From the NCBI GenBank assembly GCA_902629535.1, contig CACORD010000002.1:62001-126000 (forward strand): a stretch of DNA of 64,000 bases, written 5' to 3'. Each line of letters opens with the position of its first letter. The first letter of the stretch is position 1. Positions 31,553 through 45,512 of this stretch are shown here, in pieces. The translations under genes and the position numbers were made by a program. The notes beneath the pieces were generated by a model that was given only the letters and a program-made list of their open reading frames with translations, ran no database searches and was not told where the DNA came from. This DNA comes from an uncultured Pelagibacteraceae bacterium (GTDB lineage Bacteria; Pseudomonadota; Alphaproteobacteria; Pelagibacterales; Pelagibacteraceae).

Positions 31553-32207
31553 AAAAGTTATTATTTACTTATGTTTATTTTTTTTATTAGTCACAGTAAA
31601 TAATAATTCAATTATAAATCTAAGACTACCCAAAATTGAACGAATTAAAATTTCAGGATTTAATTTAAATCAAAGTAATCAAGTTAAGAACGTAATTGAA
31701 AGTTTAAAATCCAAAAATATCTTTTTTATTAATCAGTTTGAAATAAAAAAAAACATTTTTTCTGATAATGTAATCGAAGAGTTAAGTATATTTAAAAATT
31801 ATCCATCTACTTTAATTGTTGATATTAAGAAAACTCAATTTTTAGCGGTTACAAAGAAAGATGGTGAAGATTTCTATATTGGTAAAAATGGTAAATTAAT
31901 AAAGAAAAATAAATCAATAGCTAAATTGCCATACGTTTTTGGAGATTTGAATATGAGTGAATTTTTAAAATTTAAAAAGAATATTGATGATTCAAATTTT
32001 GAATTTAACCAGATATTAAATTTATATTACTATAAATCAAAAAGATGGGATATAGAAACTTCAAAAGGATATTTGATTAAATTACCTAGAGAAAATATAA
32101 GTGAAGTTTTAAATTTGTTTATACGTTTGTCCAAAGAAAAAAATTTCAATGATAAAAGAACGATTGATTTTCGTCAAAAGGGTCAAATAATATTAAATGC
32201 AAAATAA
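31533..32207 (+). CDS. ftsQ: Cell division protein FtsQ
   Basis: 224 aa; N-terminal TM, POTRA-like IERIKISGFNLNQSNQVKNVIES, position between ddl and the ftsA slot. Confidence 0.75.
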   Translation: MHQLISKKVIIYLCLFFLLVTVNNNSIINLRLPKIERIKISGFNLNQSNQVKNVIESLKSKNIFFINQFEIKKNIFSDNVIEELSIFKNYPSTLIVDIKKTQFLAVTKKDGEDFYIGKNGKLIKKNKSIAKLPYVFGDLNMSEFLKFKKNIDDSNFEFNQILNLYYYKSKRWDIETSKGYLIKLPRENISEVLNLFIRLSKEKNFNDKRTIDFRQKGQIILNAK

Positions 32208-32904
32208 TTTAAATTTTCAAACATTTATTTCAGTTACTCCAAATAAATTTATTCTTACTGTTACTGATTTAAAAAATGAAATTCTTTTTGAAAAAGTTTA
32301 TAAAGATACTCATATTAATGATACAAAGGAGATTAATTATATAGCTTTAGGTGACTTTTTAAAAAAAAATATTATTGAAATAGAAAAAAGCCTTAAAAAA
32401 TTTATAGAAACTGTTCACCTAATAATTGATTACAAAAATATTTATACAGTTAATTTTTCAATTAAAAATAAAGCAGATATAATTTCATTAGATACAAAGA
32501 TAGTGAATGAACTATTGGTAGATGCTAGGAGTTATTGCAAAGATACACTAAAAGATGTAGATATTTTACACATAAAAATTGATCAATTTTATATTGATAA
32601 TAATTATTACAATATATTTCCTGATAAAAAAAAATGTAAAAATTTATCAATTGATTTAAGCTTTGTCTGTTTGCCCGATTATGTGTTAAAAAATATTAAA
32701 AAATTGTTGAGTGAGTATAAAATATCTGTAGACAGGGTATTTAGTCATTCTTATTTAAAAGGTTTTTCAAGTGATAAAAGTAAAAATATTTATGAAATTG
32801 CTCAAAAAGTCATGCTTGGACTTAATGAAAATGAAGTGTCTATAACTAACAAAAATCCCAAAAATAGAGGTTTTTTTGAGAAATTTTTTGAATTTTTCAA
32901 ATGA
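32197..32904 (+). CDS. Reduced FtsA-like protein (domain 1 remnant plus C-terminal amphipathic helix)
   Basis: 235 aa between ftsQ and lpxC; LSIDLSFVCLPDYVLKNIKKLLSEYKISVDRVFSHSYLKGF resembles the FtsA 1C end, tail GFFEKFFEFFK resembles the FtsA membrane-targeting sequence; no DIGSSK-like or GGGTT-like phosphate motifs. Confidence 0.6.
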   Translation: MQNNLNFQTFISVTPNKFILTVTDLKNEILFEKVYKDTHINDTKEINYIALGDFLKKNIIEIEKSLKKFIETVHLIIDYKNIYTVNFSIKNKADIISLDTKIVNELLVDARSYCKDTLKDVDILHIKIDQFYIDNNYYNIFPDKKKCKNLSIDLSFVCLPDYVLKNIKKLLSEYKISVDRVFSHSYLKGFSSDKSKNIYEIAQKVMLGLNENEVSITNKNPKNRGFFEKFFEFFK

Positions 32905-32967
32905 TTTGTATTTTCTCGTAATATTTGTTGTTTTTAAAATCAAGTTTTTGTGAATTAAAAGTTTTCA

Positions 32968-33888
32968 GTGTCGCTTTTAAATCAAAAAACTATAAAAGAA
33001 GCTGTATCATTCACTGATATAGGACTTCATAGTGGAAAACAGGTAAAAATTTGTATTAAACCATCTGATCCTGATACAGGAATTGTATTTAAAAGAGTTG
33101 ATTTAAAAGAAAACAATTTAATATACCCAAATTTTACAAACGTTAGTAACACCGCTTTAAACACTACAATAAGCAATAACTCTGGCGTGAGCGTGTCAAC
33201 AATAGAGCATTTGATGGGAGCATTATTTGGAATCGGAATTGATAATGTTTTAATTGAAATTGATAATGAAGAGGTGCCAATTTTAGACGGTTCAGCTAAA
33301 CAGTTTATAGAAAAAATATTATCTGTTGGATTAATGTCCTCTGATAAACCGATAAAAATTATTAAGATAAATAAAAAAATAGAATTTAGAAATAAAGATA
33401 AGTTTATATCAATTGAGCCATCAAAGTTAAGTTTAGATATTGATTTTCAACTTAAGTATCAAAATAAAATTATTGGTGATCAAAGAAATAAAATAAATGT
33501 TTATGAAGATGATCTTACTGAAATCTTCAATTCGAGAACTTTTTGTTTATATGAGGATATTGAAGCAATAAAGAAAAAAGGTTTAGCAAAAGGTGGCAGT
33601 TTAGATAATGCAGTTGTTGTGAAGGGTGAAGATGTGCTTAATACAGATGGTTTGAGAAATTCAAAAGAATTTGTGAATCATAAAATACTTGATTGCATTG
33701 GTGATCTTTTTACAAGTGGGTATCGAATGATCGCTAGTATTAAATGCTCGCAAGGAGGCCATTATTTAACAAACAATTTATTAAGAGATGTATTTGCCAA
33801 CAAAGATAATTTTTCCATCATTGAAATTCAAGAGAGAACACTTCCTCATACATTAATCAATAGAAGTTTACTAAGATCAATAGCTTAA
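32968..33888 (+). CDS. lpxC: UDP-3-O-acyl-N-acetylglucosamine deacetylase
   Basis: 306 aa (GTG start); QKTIKEAVSFTDIGLHSGKQV, STIEHLMGALFGIGIDN, EVPILDGSA, FVNHKILDCIGDL. Confidence 0.97.
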   Translation: MSLLNQKTIKEAVSFTDIGLHSGKQVKICIKPSDPDTGIVFKRVDLKENNLIYPNFTNVSNTALNTTISNNSGVSVSTIEHLMGALFGIGIDNVLIEIDNEEVPILDGSAKQFIEKILSVGLMSSDKPIKIIKINKKIEFRNKDKFISIEPSKLSLDIDFQLKYQNKIIGDQRNKINVYEDDLTEIFNSRTFCLYEDIEAIKKKGLAKGGSLDNAVVVKGEDVLNTDGLRNSKEFVNHKILDCIGDLFTSGYRMIASIKCSQGGHYLTNNLLRDVFANKDNFSIIEIQERTLPHTLINRSLLRSIA

Positions 33889-33937
33889 TTTAATATTCAT
33901 CTTTATAATTTTTTTTTAACTATGTATACTTGCATGG

Positions 33938-38511
<4,574 letters not shown>

Positions 38512-40549
38512 CCAGGACTTCTTTTGGATTCGTCATCTAGTTCAACATCTTGATTAAATTCAAATTCATCAAATGTATTTGTATTATCGTCAAAAAATGA
38601 ATTTTTTTCCAAATTATCTTCTGGAAGTTCCTCAATAAATCTAGATGCCATACTATCTATCCAATCCCCTTGATAAAATCTATTCATTGAGAATGAAATA
38701 ATTGCTTTTTTTTTGGCTCTAGTGATACCAACATATGCTAGTCTCCTTTCCTCCTCCAGACCATTCTGTCCTTTTTCTTCTATCGATTTCTGATGCGGAA
38801 ACAAACCCTCTTCCCATCCTGGTAAAAAAACAACATCAAACTCTAAACCTTTTGCTGCATGCATTGTCATCATGTTGATTTTTTCACCTTCCCAATCTTG
38901 ATCAATAGATGTAGCTAAGGAGACATGATCTAAAAAACTTTCTAGATTATCAAATTCTTTCATTGCACTTAATAATTCTTTAATATTTTCAAGACGATTT
39001 TCATTTTCAAGATCTTTTTTATTTTTTAACATTGCAGAATATCCAGACTCATCTAGAACAATTTCTAACAATTTCACATGATTTATTTTTTTGATGTTAA
39101 GATCATTACGCCATTTGGAAATCAAATCTAAAAATATATTTAAACCGATTTTTGCCTTAGGTTTTATCAAATTTTTTTCTATCATCTTTCTTGACGAATT
39201 TTCTAAACTTAATTTACTAGTTTTAGAAAATTCATGAATTGTTTTAATAGTACTTTCCCCAACAGATCTCTTTGGATTATTCACAATTCTCTCAAATGCT
39301 AAATCATCTTTATCTTGATAAATTAGTCTTAAATAAGCTACACTATCTTTTATTTCAGCTCTTTCATAAAACTTAATTCCACCCAAAATTCTATATGGCA
39401 TGCCTATTTTTAAAAATCTTTCCTCAAATTCTCTAGTTTGAAAAATTGCTCTGACTAAGATAGCAATATTATTAAGTGAAAAATCTTTTTTTATTTTTTC
39501 TACTTCATCTGATACTCCAATAGCTTCATCTTTCCCATTTTTAAAGCAATTTAACTGTATCAAATCTCCTGCTTCCATTGTTGATTTTAATGTTTTACCA
39601 ACTCTATTTTCATTATTAGAGATCAAAGAGGAAGCAACTGTTAAAATATTTTCTGTAGATCTATAATTTTGTTCAAGTCTTATTACTTTTGTATCTTTGT
39701 AAATTTTATCAAATTCTAAAAAATTTTTTATTTCTGCACCTCTCCAACTATAAATTGACTGGTCATCATCGCCTACGCAGCATAAGTTCCTATTTCTTTC
39801 TGCTAATAGATTTAACCATTTACTTTGGATATAGTTTGTATCTTGATATTCATCGACAAGAATGTACTTAAAATTTTTACAATAAATTTCTCTTATATCT
39901 TTATTTTTTTCTAAAATTTTTACTGAATGAAGAATCAGATCTCCAAAATCGCAGGCATTTAATTCAACTAACTTTTGCTGGTAAATTTTATATACCGGTA
40001 AAATAGTTTTTTCATATATATCTTTTTTATTTATATTTACTTCGTCAGGATATAAACCTTTATTTTTCCATTTATCAATTATTGCGATAATATACCTTGG
40101 GGCAAGTTGTTTAACGTCTATGTTTTCAGCTTTACAAATATTTTTTATAAGCCTTATTTGATCATCACTATCAATAATTGTAAAATTTGATTTTAAGTTT
40201 ACGGCAGGTGCATGTTTTCTCAATAGTTTTGCACAAATTGAATGAAATGTTCCTAACCAAGAAAGTCCAACTGCTGATGAACCCAAAATTTTACTGACTC
40301 TGCTGTGCATTTCCTTAGCAGCTTTGTTTGTAAATGTGACTGCAAGAATTTGGTTTGGAAAAGCATTTTTAGTTTTAATGATATGAGCAATTCTACTGGT
40401 TAAAACCTTTGTTTTACCAGACCCGGCACCTGCAACTATCAATAATGGCCCCTCTAAAGATAATACAGCTTTTTTTTGAGCATCATTGAGATTTTTTAGA
40501 TAATCAGAGTTTACCATTTGAATAATTTAATTATAAGTCTCAACAATTT

Positions 40550-42133
40550 ATGTTTAATTTAAACTTTTATAAAAAAAAATTGAGAAAAATATTATTACCA
40601 ATAAATAAAATTATAGAAAGTTTTTTTACTGAAATAGATAGATCTAAATCTCAATCTAACAGACAATTACCCTTAAAGAAAAAATTAATTCACCTTGATA
40701 ATAGGATTGAGAGTTTTTTTGATAAATTCAAAAATCTTAAAAAATTCAATCAGAACAAGAAAAAACTTTATTATTTAAACTCCAAATTTTCCATATCTAT
40801 CGCTTTAATAGTTGTATTATTTTTTTCTTATTTTTTTATACCCGCATTTTATAATAAAGATGAAATAAAAAGAATTCTTATTGACCAAATTTCAGATCAA
40901 TATGACATTGATATTAAATTTGATAAAAAAATAAATTATGGACTTTTTCCTCAACCCTATTTTTATACAAAGGATTTAAATATTTTATTTAAAGATGATA
41001 TTTTAGGAGTGTCTAAGTATGTAAAGTTTTATATTTCATTTAATAATTTTTTTTCACTAAAAAAATTAAAGGTTAAGGATTTAATTTTTAAAAATACAGA
41101 ATTTAATACAAATTTAGATAATATCCTCTTCTTTAAGAAAATTTTAAACAATTTAAAAATGGAAAATAAAATAAAATTTAAAAAAAATAAACTATTTTTT
41201 AGGGATAGTAGTGAAGATTTATTATTTTTATCGAAAATTCAAAAAATCAACTTTATTTATGATAATAAAAATCTACTACAAAAATTAAATTCTGAATTTG
41301 AAATTTTTAATATACCATTAAAATTAAGTGTAAGTAGAAATGATTTTGATGAAAAGAAACTAATTGAACTAAGTTCAAGAAAGATTCGACTTGATACTAA
41401 AACATCTATTGAGCATAGTGGCAATGATATAAATGGCTTTTTTGACATTTTATTTTTTAATAAAAAAAATTCATTCAATTACAAAATTAAAAATAAAACA
41501 TTAAATTTTTTATCTAAAAATAAAAAATTCAATGGTTCGTTAAATTTTAAACCATTTTACTTTTATTCAGATTTAAGCTTTGACTATGTTAGTCAAAAGA
41601 AAATATTTAACAATGATACTTTAATATATGACCTTCTTAACACTGATCTATTATACAACCCAAATTTAAATGCTGTTTTCAATATTAAAATAAACAAAGT
41701 AGAAAAATTTGATTATTTTAAAAATTTGAATTTGAAAGTTGTTTTGGGTGATAACAGAATAACTGCTAATGATTTTGATGTAAAATGGAATGAATCAGTT
41801 TCACTGAGATCTAAAGATATTGAATTTGTGAATGAAAAAAATGAAAAAAAACTTATTGGTGAGATAATATTTGATTTCAATGATGTGGAGAAATTTTTTA
41901 GATATTTTCAGATTAAGAGAAATTATAGAAATGTCTTTAATCAAATTAAAGCTGATTTTGTTTATGATTTCAATGAAAGTAAAATTTATCTAAATAATTT
42001 AGTAGTAGATGATAAATCAAATAAAAAGATAAATTCCTTTATCGAAGATTATAATAAAAAAGAAAATAATTTATTTAATAAAGTAACTTTTAGAAATTTT
42101 GTTAAAGATTTTTTTAAGATTTACGCTGGATAA
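40550..42133 (+). CDS. AsmA-like inner-membrane-anchored protein
   Basis: 527 aa; single N-terminal TM (SIALIVVLFFSYFFIPAFY), then AsmA-like segment IDIKFDKKINYGLFPQPYFYTKDLNI. Confidence 0.5.
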   Translation: MFNLNFYKKKLRKILLPINKIIESFFTEIDRSKSQSNRQLPLKKKLIHLDNRIESFFDKFKNLKKFNQNKKKLYYLNSKFSISIALIVVLFFSYFFIPAFYNKDEIKRILIDQISDQYDIDIKFDKKINYGLFPQPYFYTKDLNILFKDDILGVSKYVKFYISFNNFFSLKKLKVKDLIFKNTEFNTNLDNILFFKKILNNLKMENKIKFKKNKLFFRDSSEDLLFLSKIQKINFIYDNKNLLQKLNSEFEIFNIPLKLSVSRNDFDEKKLIELSSRKIRLDTKTSIEHSGNDINGFFDILFFNKKNSFNYKIKNKTLNFLSKNKKFNGSLNFKPFYFYSDLSFDYVSQKKIFNNDTLIYDLLNTDLLYNPNLNAVFNIKINKVEKFDYFKNLNLKVVLGDNRITANDFDVKWNESVSLRSKDIEFVNEKNEKKLIGEIIFDFNDVEKFFRYFQIKRNYRNVFNQIKADFVYDFNESKIYLNNLVVDDKSNKKINSFIEDYNKKENNLFNKVTFRNFVKDFFKIYAG

Positions 42134-43509
42134 ATCATTTTTTTTGGGTTAACAATTCTATCGTAATCTTTTTCGTTTATCAGTTTTGATTTGATAGCCT
42201 CTTGTCTTAAAGTTGTTTTATTTTTGAGAGCTAATTTAGCTATTTTGGCTGAATTGTCGTATCCAATAAAAGGTGCAAGTGCTGTTACAAGCATTAAAGA
42301 ATTATCCAGGTATTCTTTTATTTTAGACTTATCTGCTTTAATGCCTTTGACACAAAAAATTGAGAAATTTTTGATACTATCTGATAATAAATCAATAGAT
42401 TGTAAAATATTGTGAGCAATCAAAGGTTTAAATACATTTAACTCAAAATGTCCATGTGAACCAGCCATTGTAATTCCATTATGATTTCCAATTACTTTGA
42501 CACAAACCATTGTAACTGCCTCTGATTGTGTAGGATTAACTTTTCCAGGCATTATAGAAGAGCCAGGTTCGTTTGCAGGAAGTACGAGTTCTCCATAACC
42601 TGCTCTAGGACCAGATCCTAAAAATCTTATGTCATTAGCTATTTTCATTAAACTCACTGCGGTTGTATTTAATGTTCCAGAAAAATTCACTATTTCATCA
42701 TGTGCTGCTAAAGCCGCAAACTTATTTTTTGTGGGTTTAAATGGTAATTTAGTAATTTTTTTAATCTCATTAATTATTTTCTTATCAAAGTTTTTTTTAC
42801 TGTTAATTCCAGTTCCAACAGCAGTTCCACCTTGTGCAAGAGAATATATTTCATTCAATGCTTTACTAATTCTATTAATACTATCCTCAATTTGAGATTG
42901 ATAGCCTGAGAATTCTTGTCCTAAGGAAAGAGGTGTTGCATCTTGAAGATGTGTTCTTCCAACTTTTATAATATTTTTAAACGCTGAAACTTTTTTTTTA
43001 AGTACTTTATTGAGTAGCTTTAGGGAAGGAAGTAATTTATTCTTTGTTTCAATAGCTATAGCTATATGCATTGCAGTTGGGAAAACATCGTTAGTAGACT
43101 GTGATTTGTTCACGTGATCATTAGGATGGACTGGTTTTTTTGAACCCTTTTTTCCTCCTAAAATCTCTATAGCTCTGTTAGCTATCACTTCATTTACATT
43201 CATGTTTGTTTGTGTGCCAGATCCTGTTTGCCAAACTTTCAATGGAAAATTTTCATCTAGTTTTCCTGAAATAACTTCATTTGATGCAGAAATTATTGCT
43301 CTACAAATTTTAGGCAAAATTTGTTTCTCTTTTAAATGAACTTTTGCAGCTGCTTTTTTTATAATAGCAATAGATTTAATTAATCTAGGTCTTACTAAAA
43401 ATTCTCCTATGTCAAAATATTTTTTTGATCTTTGGGTTGATGCACCCCAATATTTATCATTCGGTACTTTTATTGACCCGATACTGTCAAATTCTTTACG
43501 AAATTTCAT
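42121..43509 (-). CDS. fumC: Class II fumarate hydratase
   Basis: 462 aa; GSGTQTNMNVNEVIANRA, HPNDHVNKSQSTNDVFPTAMH, GSSIMPGKVNPTQSE. Confidence 0.97.
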   Translation of the reverse strand: MKFRKEFDSIGSIKVPNDKYWGASTQRSKKYFDIGEFLVRPRLIKSIAIIKKAAAKVHLKEKQILPKICRAIISASNEVISGKLDENFPLKVWQTGSGTQTNMNVNEVIANRAIEILGGKKGSKKPVHPNDHVNKSQSTNDVFPTAMHIAIAIETKNKLLPSLKLLNKVLKKKVSAFKNIIKVGRTHLQDATPLSLGQEFSGYQSQIEDSINRISKALNEIYSLAQGGTAVGTGINSKKNFDKKIINEIKKITKLPFKPTKNKFAALAAHDEIVNFSGTLNTTAVSLMKIANDIRFLGSGPRAGYGELVLPANEPGSSIMPGKVNPTQSEAVTMVCVKVIGNHNGITMAGSHGHFELNVFKPLIAHNILQSIDLLSDSIKNFSIFCVKGIKADKSKIKEYLDNSLMLVTALAPFIGYDNSAKIAKLALKNKTTLRQEAIKSKLINEKDYDRIVNPKKMIYPA

Positions 43510-43562
43510 TGATAGTTAATGTTTATTTATATATTAAAAACTCAATAACTTACAGGAGCAAA

Positions 43563-43934
43563 ATGACAAATTTTGAGAAAGTTGGTACTTTTATGAAAAC
43601 TTTTGGTCAAGAAGTAAAATTAAGACCATCTTTGAGTAGCGATAAAATAAACAAATTGAGATTAAGTCTTATAAAAGAAGAGTTTGATGAGTTAGAAAAT
43701 GCAATGAATAAAAAAGATTTAGTCGAAATTGCAGATGCACTAACTGATATTCTTTACGTTACTTATGGTGCAGGACACGCCTTTGGTATTAATCTTGATA
43801 AGTGTTTTGACGAAGTTCAAAATTCAAATATGAGTAAATTAGATCAAAATGGCAAACCAATTTATAATGAGCTAGGTAAAGTAATGAAGGGACCAGGTTA
43901 TTTTAAACCTAATTTAAAAAAATTTTTGAAGTGA
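43563..43934 (+). CDS. MazG-like nucleoside triphosphate pyrophosphohydrolase family protein
   Basis: RLSLIKEEFDELENAMNKKDLVEIADALTDILYVTYGAGHAFGINLDKCFDEVQNSNMSKL (EExxE...ExxD). Start moved to ATG 43563 with upstream AGGAG. Confidence 0.8.
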   Translation: MTNFEKVGTFMKTFGQEVKLRPSLSSDKINKLRLSLIKEEFDELENAMNKKDLVEIADALTDILYVTYGAGHAFGINLDKCFDEVQNSNMSKLDQNGKPIYNELGKVMKGPGYFKPNLKKFLK

Positions 43935-43957
43935 TATTACTCGGTAATTTATTTTAA

Positions 43958-43990
43958 GGTGATAGGTATTTGACTTTATCATCTTTTTTT
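43958..43990 (+). terminator. Rho-independent terminator of the MazG-like gene
   Basis: GGTGATA / TATCATC 7-bp stem followed by TTTTTTT. Confidence 0.65.
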
Positions 43991-44735
43991 ACTTCACAGG
44001 TATGTTATTAGAATTTGCATACAGTAAATCTAAACATATATCACTTTTTGTTAACAAATCTCCTTTTTGATTTATGCCATAAAGTCTAAAATTATTCTTA
44101 ATTAAATGATTTTCATAATCAATTATATTCAATCTGTTTTCATATTGATTTCCCATAATAAATTCTAATTGAATAAAATTTATCTTATTAGATTTCAAGA
44201 TTTCAGTTGATCCATTCAATATTTTATCTTCGTAACCTTGAGTATCTATCTTTAATAAATCAATAAAGTTAAGGTTATTAATTTTGAAATAGTCATCTAA
44301 TTTTAAAATTTTTACCCGTAACTCTTCTTTAATTAAATTTTCTTTATTGAAAATTCTTTTTTTCTTTTTTTCCCAATTGGATCCACTAATAGGTTTGTTA
44401 AAACTTGAATTTACATCATTATGATATTTAAAAAATTTACTATCTTTATTTTCATCTCCCAATGCATAATTATTTAAATAAATATTCCTGTTATCATTGT
44501 ATTTATCTTTTAATTCCTCATGGAGATTATTCAATGGTTCAAAACAATGAATTTCGTAGTTAGTGTAAATTTTCAAAAAATCTTCAATTGATTGTCCTCG
44601 ATTGCTACCAACGTCAATTATTACATTATTATGACTCTTTTCAAATTTTTTAAAAATATGATGAAAATTATAAGTTTTAATTTTTGAGACTCTGTAACCA
44701 AATATTTCTAGAAAACGATTTATAATTTTTTTCAT
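43989..44735 (-). CDS. FkbM family methyltransferase
   Basis: 248 aa; NNVIIDVGSNRGQSIEDFLKIY, IHCFEPL, VKILKLDDYF, FIDLLKIDTQGYEDKILNGS. Confidence 0.88.
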   Translation of the reverse strand: MKKIINRFLEIFGYRVSKIKTYNFHHIFKKFEKSHNNVIIDVGSNRGQSIEDFLKIYTNYEIHCFEPLNNLHEELKDKYNDNRNIYLNNYALGDENKDSKFFKYHNDVNSSFNKPISGSNWEKKKKRIFNKENLIKEELRVKILKLDDYFKINNLNFIDLLKIDTQGYEDKILNGSTEILKSNKINFIQLEFIMGNQYENRLNIIDYENHLIKNNFRLYGINQKGDLLTKSDICLDLLYANSNNIPVK

Positions 44736-44745
44736 AATCTTTTAG

Positions 44746-44770
44746 GGGGCGTTCTGTTGCCAGGTGCCCC
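44746..44770 (+). repeat. 25-nt hairpin direct repeat, copy 1
   Basis: GGGGCGTTCTGTTGCCAGGTGCCCC, identical to 45211-45235; GGGGC/GCCCC stem. 10 nt upstream of the FkbM start codon. Confidence 0.95.
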
Positions 44771-44838
44771 GAACTTTGTTTCAATAATCCTTATATTGCA
44801 ACAATCGTCAATTTTTAAATTAGTAAAATTATAGAATA

Positions 44839-44871
44839 ATTCCGAGTCAATTCCGAGTCAATTCCGAGTCG
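44839..44871 (+). repeat. Three tandem 11-bp units carrying GAGTC
   Basis: ATTCCGAGTCA ATTCCGAGTCA ATTCCGAGTCG; last unit runs into inverted repeat GAGTCG-AAAT-CGACTC. Confidence 0.95.
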
Positions 44872-44933
44872 AAATCGACTCGTAACAGTTTGCCAAATTT
44901 GATAGTCTCAATGATTAACTTAAAGGAAAAATT

Positions 44934-45119
44934 ATGGACAGATATACTAAATTTATATTAACAATTATTGCAGTTGCACTTGTTGGAATAAACTACCATC
45001 TATTTAATGGTAAAATAATTTCCAATGCTGAAGCAAGCCATGGTTATAGTCCACATGTACTAAAGGGCGGTGGTTCTCTGCATGTAACTATAGATAATTG
45101 GCCGAGTGGATTAAAATAA
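44934..45119 (+). CDS. Small membrane-anchored or secreted protein of unknown function
   Basis: 61 aa MDRYTKFILTIIAVALVGINYHLFNGKIISNAEASHGYSPHVLKGGGSLHVTIDNWPSGLK; AAAGGAAAAATT before ATG; hydrophobic N-terminus. Confidence 0.6.
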   Translation: MDRYTKFILTIIAVALVGINYHLFNGKIISNAEASHGYSPHVLKGGGSLHVTIDNWPSGLK

Positions 45120-45210
45120 TTAAAATTTATTTATTCCGAATACAGGCCGAGTCACTCAGTTGTATTTTTTAAATTACGGTGGTACTGCAAACTAAATTAA
45201 CAAATGAGAA

Positions 45211-45378
45211 GGGGCGTTCTGTTGCCAGGTGCCCCAAAACCCCGTTTACTTAATTAACAAAGTTAATTAAGCAGCAAGTGCGTAACTTTCGTTAGCAATT
45301 ATAAATTAGCCCTTTACGGAGGAACAATTCCGGACGAAAGAATAGCCTTTAGTCACTCGTCGAATCTAGTTCACCCCC
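45211..45378 (-). ncRNA. ssrA: tmRNA coding piece of permuted ssrA
   Basis: Reverse strand: GGGGGTGAACTAGATTCGACGAG..., tag frame GCT AAC GAA AGT TAC GCA CTT GCT GCT TAA (ANESYALAA*), then hairpins CTTAATTAAC-TTT-GTTAATTAAG and GGGGCACCTGGCAACAGAACGCCCC. 3' end approximate. Confidence 0.92.
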
Positions 45379-45390
45379 ATAAGTTGTAAA

Positions 45391-45470
45391 TGGTGGAGGT
45401 GGTGGGTACTGCCCCCACGTCCGCAATGGTTATTACGAAATTCGTTTATCGTCATAGTTGGAAATCCAAC
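45391..45470 (-). ncRNA. ssrA: tmRNA acceptor piece of permuted ssrA
   Basis: Reverse strand ...GCGGACGTGGGGGCAGTACCCACCACCTCCACCA; CACCTCC pairs with GGGGGTG of the coding piece across a 12-nt spacer (45379-45390). 5' end approximate. Confidence 0.9.
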
Positions 45471-45474
45471 CTTA

Positions 45475-45504
45475 TTAATATAAAAGGAAATGCAAGAGAT
45501 TCAA
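45475..45504 (-). promoter_or_regulatory. Candidate ssrA promoter
   Basis: Reverse strand TTGAAT - 18 bp - TATTAA just upstream of the acceptor piece. Confidence 0.4.
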
Positions 45505-45512
45505 TAACATTC

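Noticed and set aside
43425-43562. N-terminal extension of the MazG-like ORF
   Set aside because: Overlaps the 5' end of fumC antisense; ATG 43563 has a good AGGAG site.
45390-45512. N-terminal 41 aa of the track ORF for thyX
   Set aside because: Runs through the tmRNA acceptor piece; ThyX homology starts after ATG 45513.
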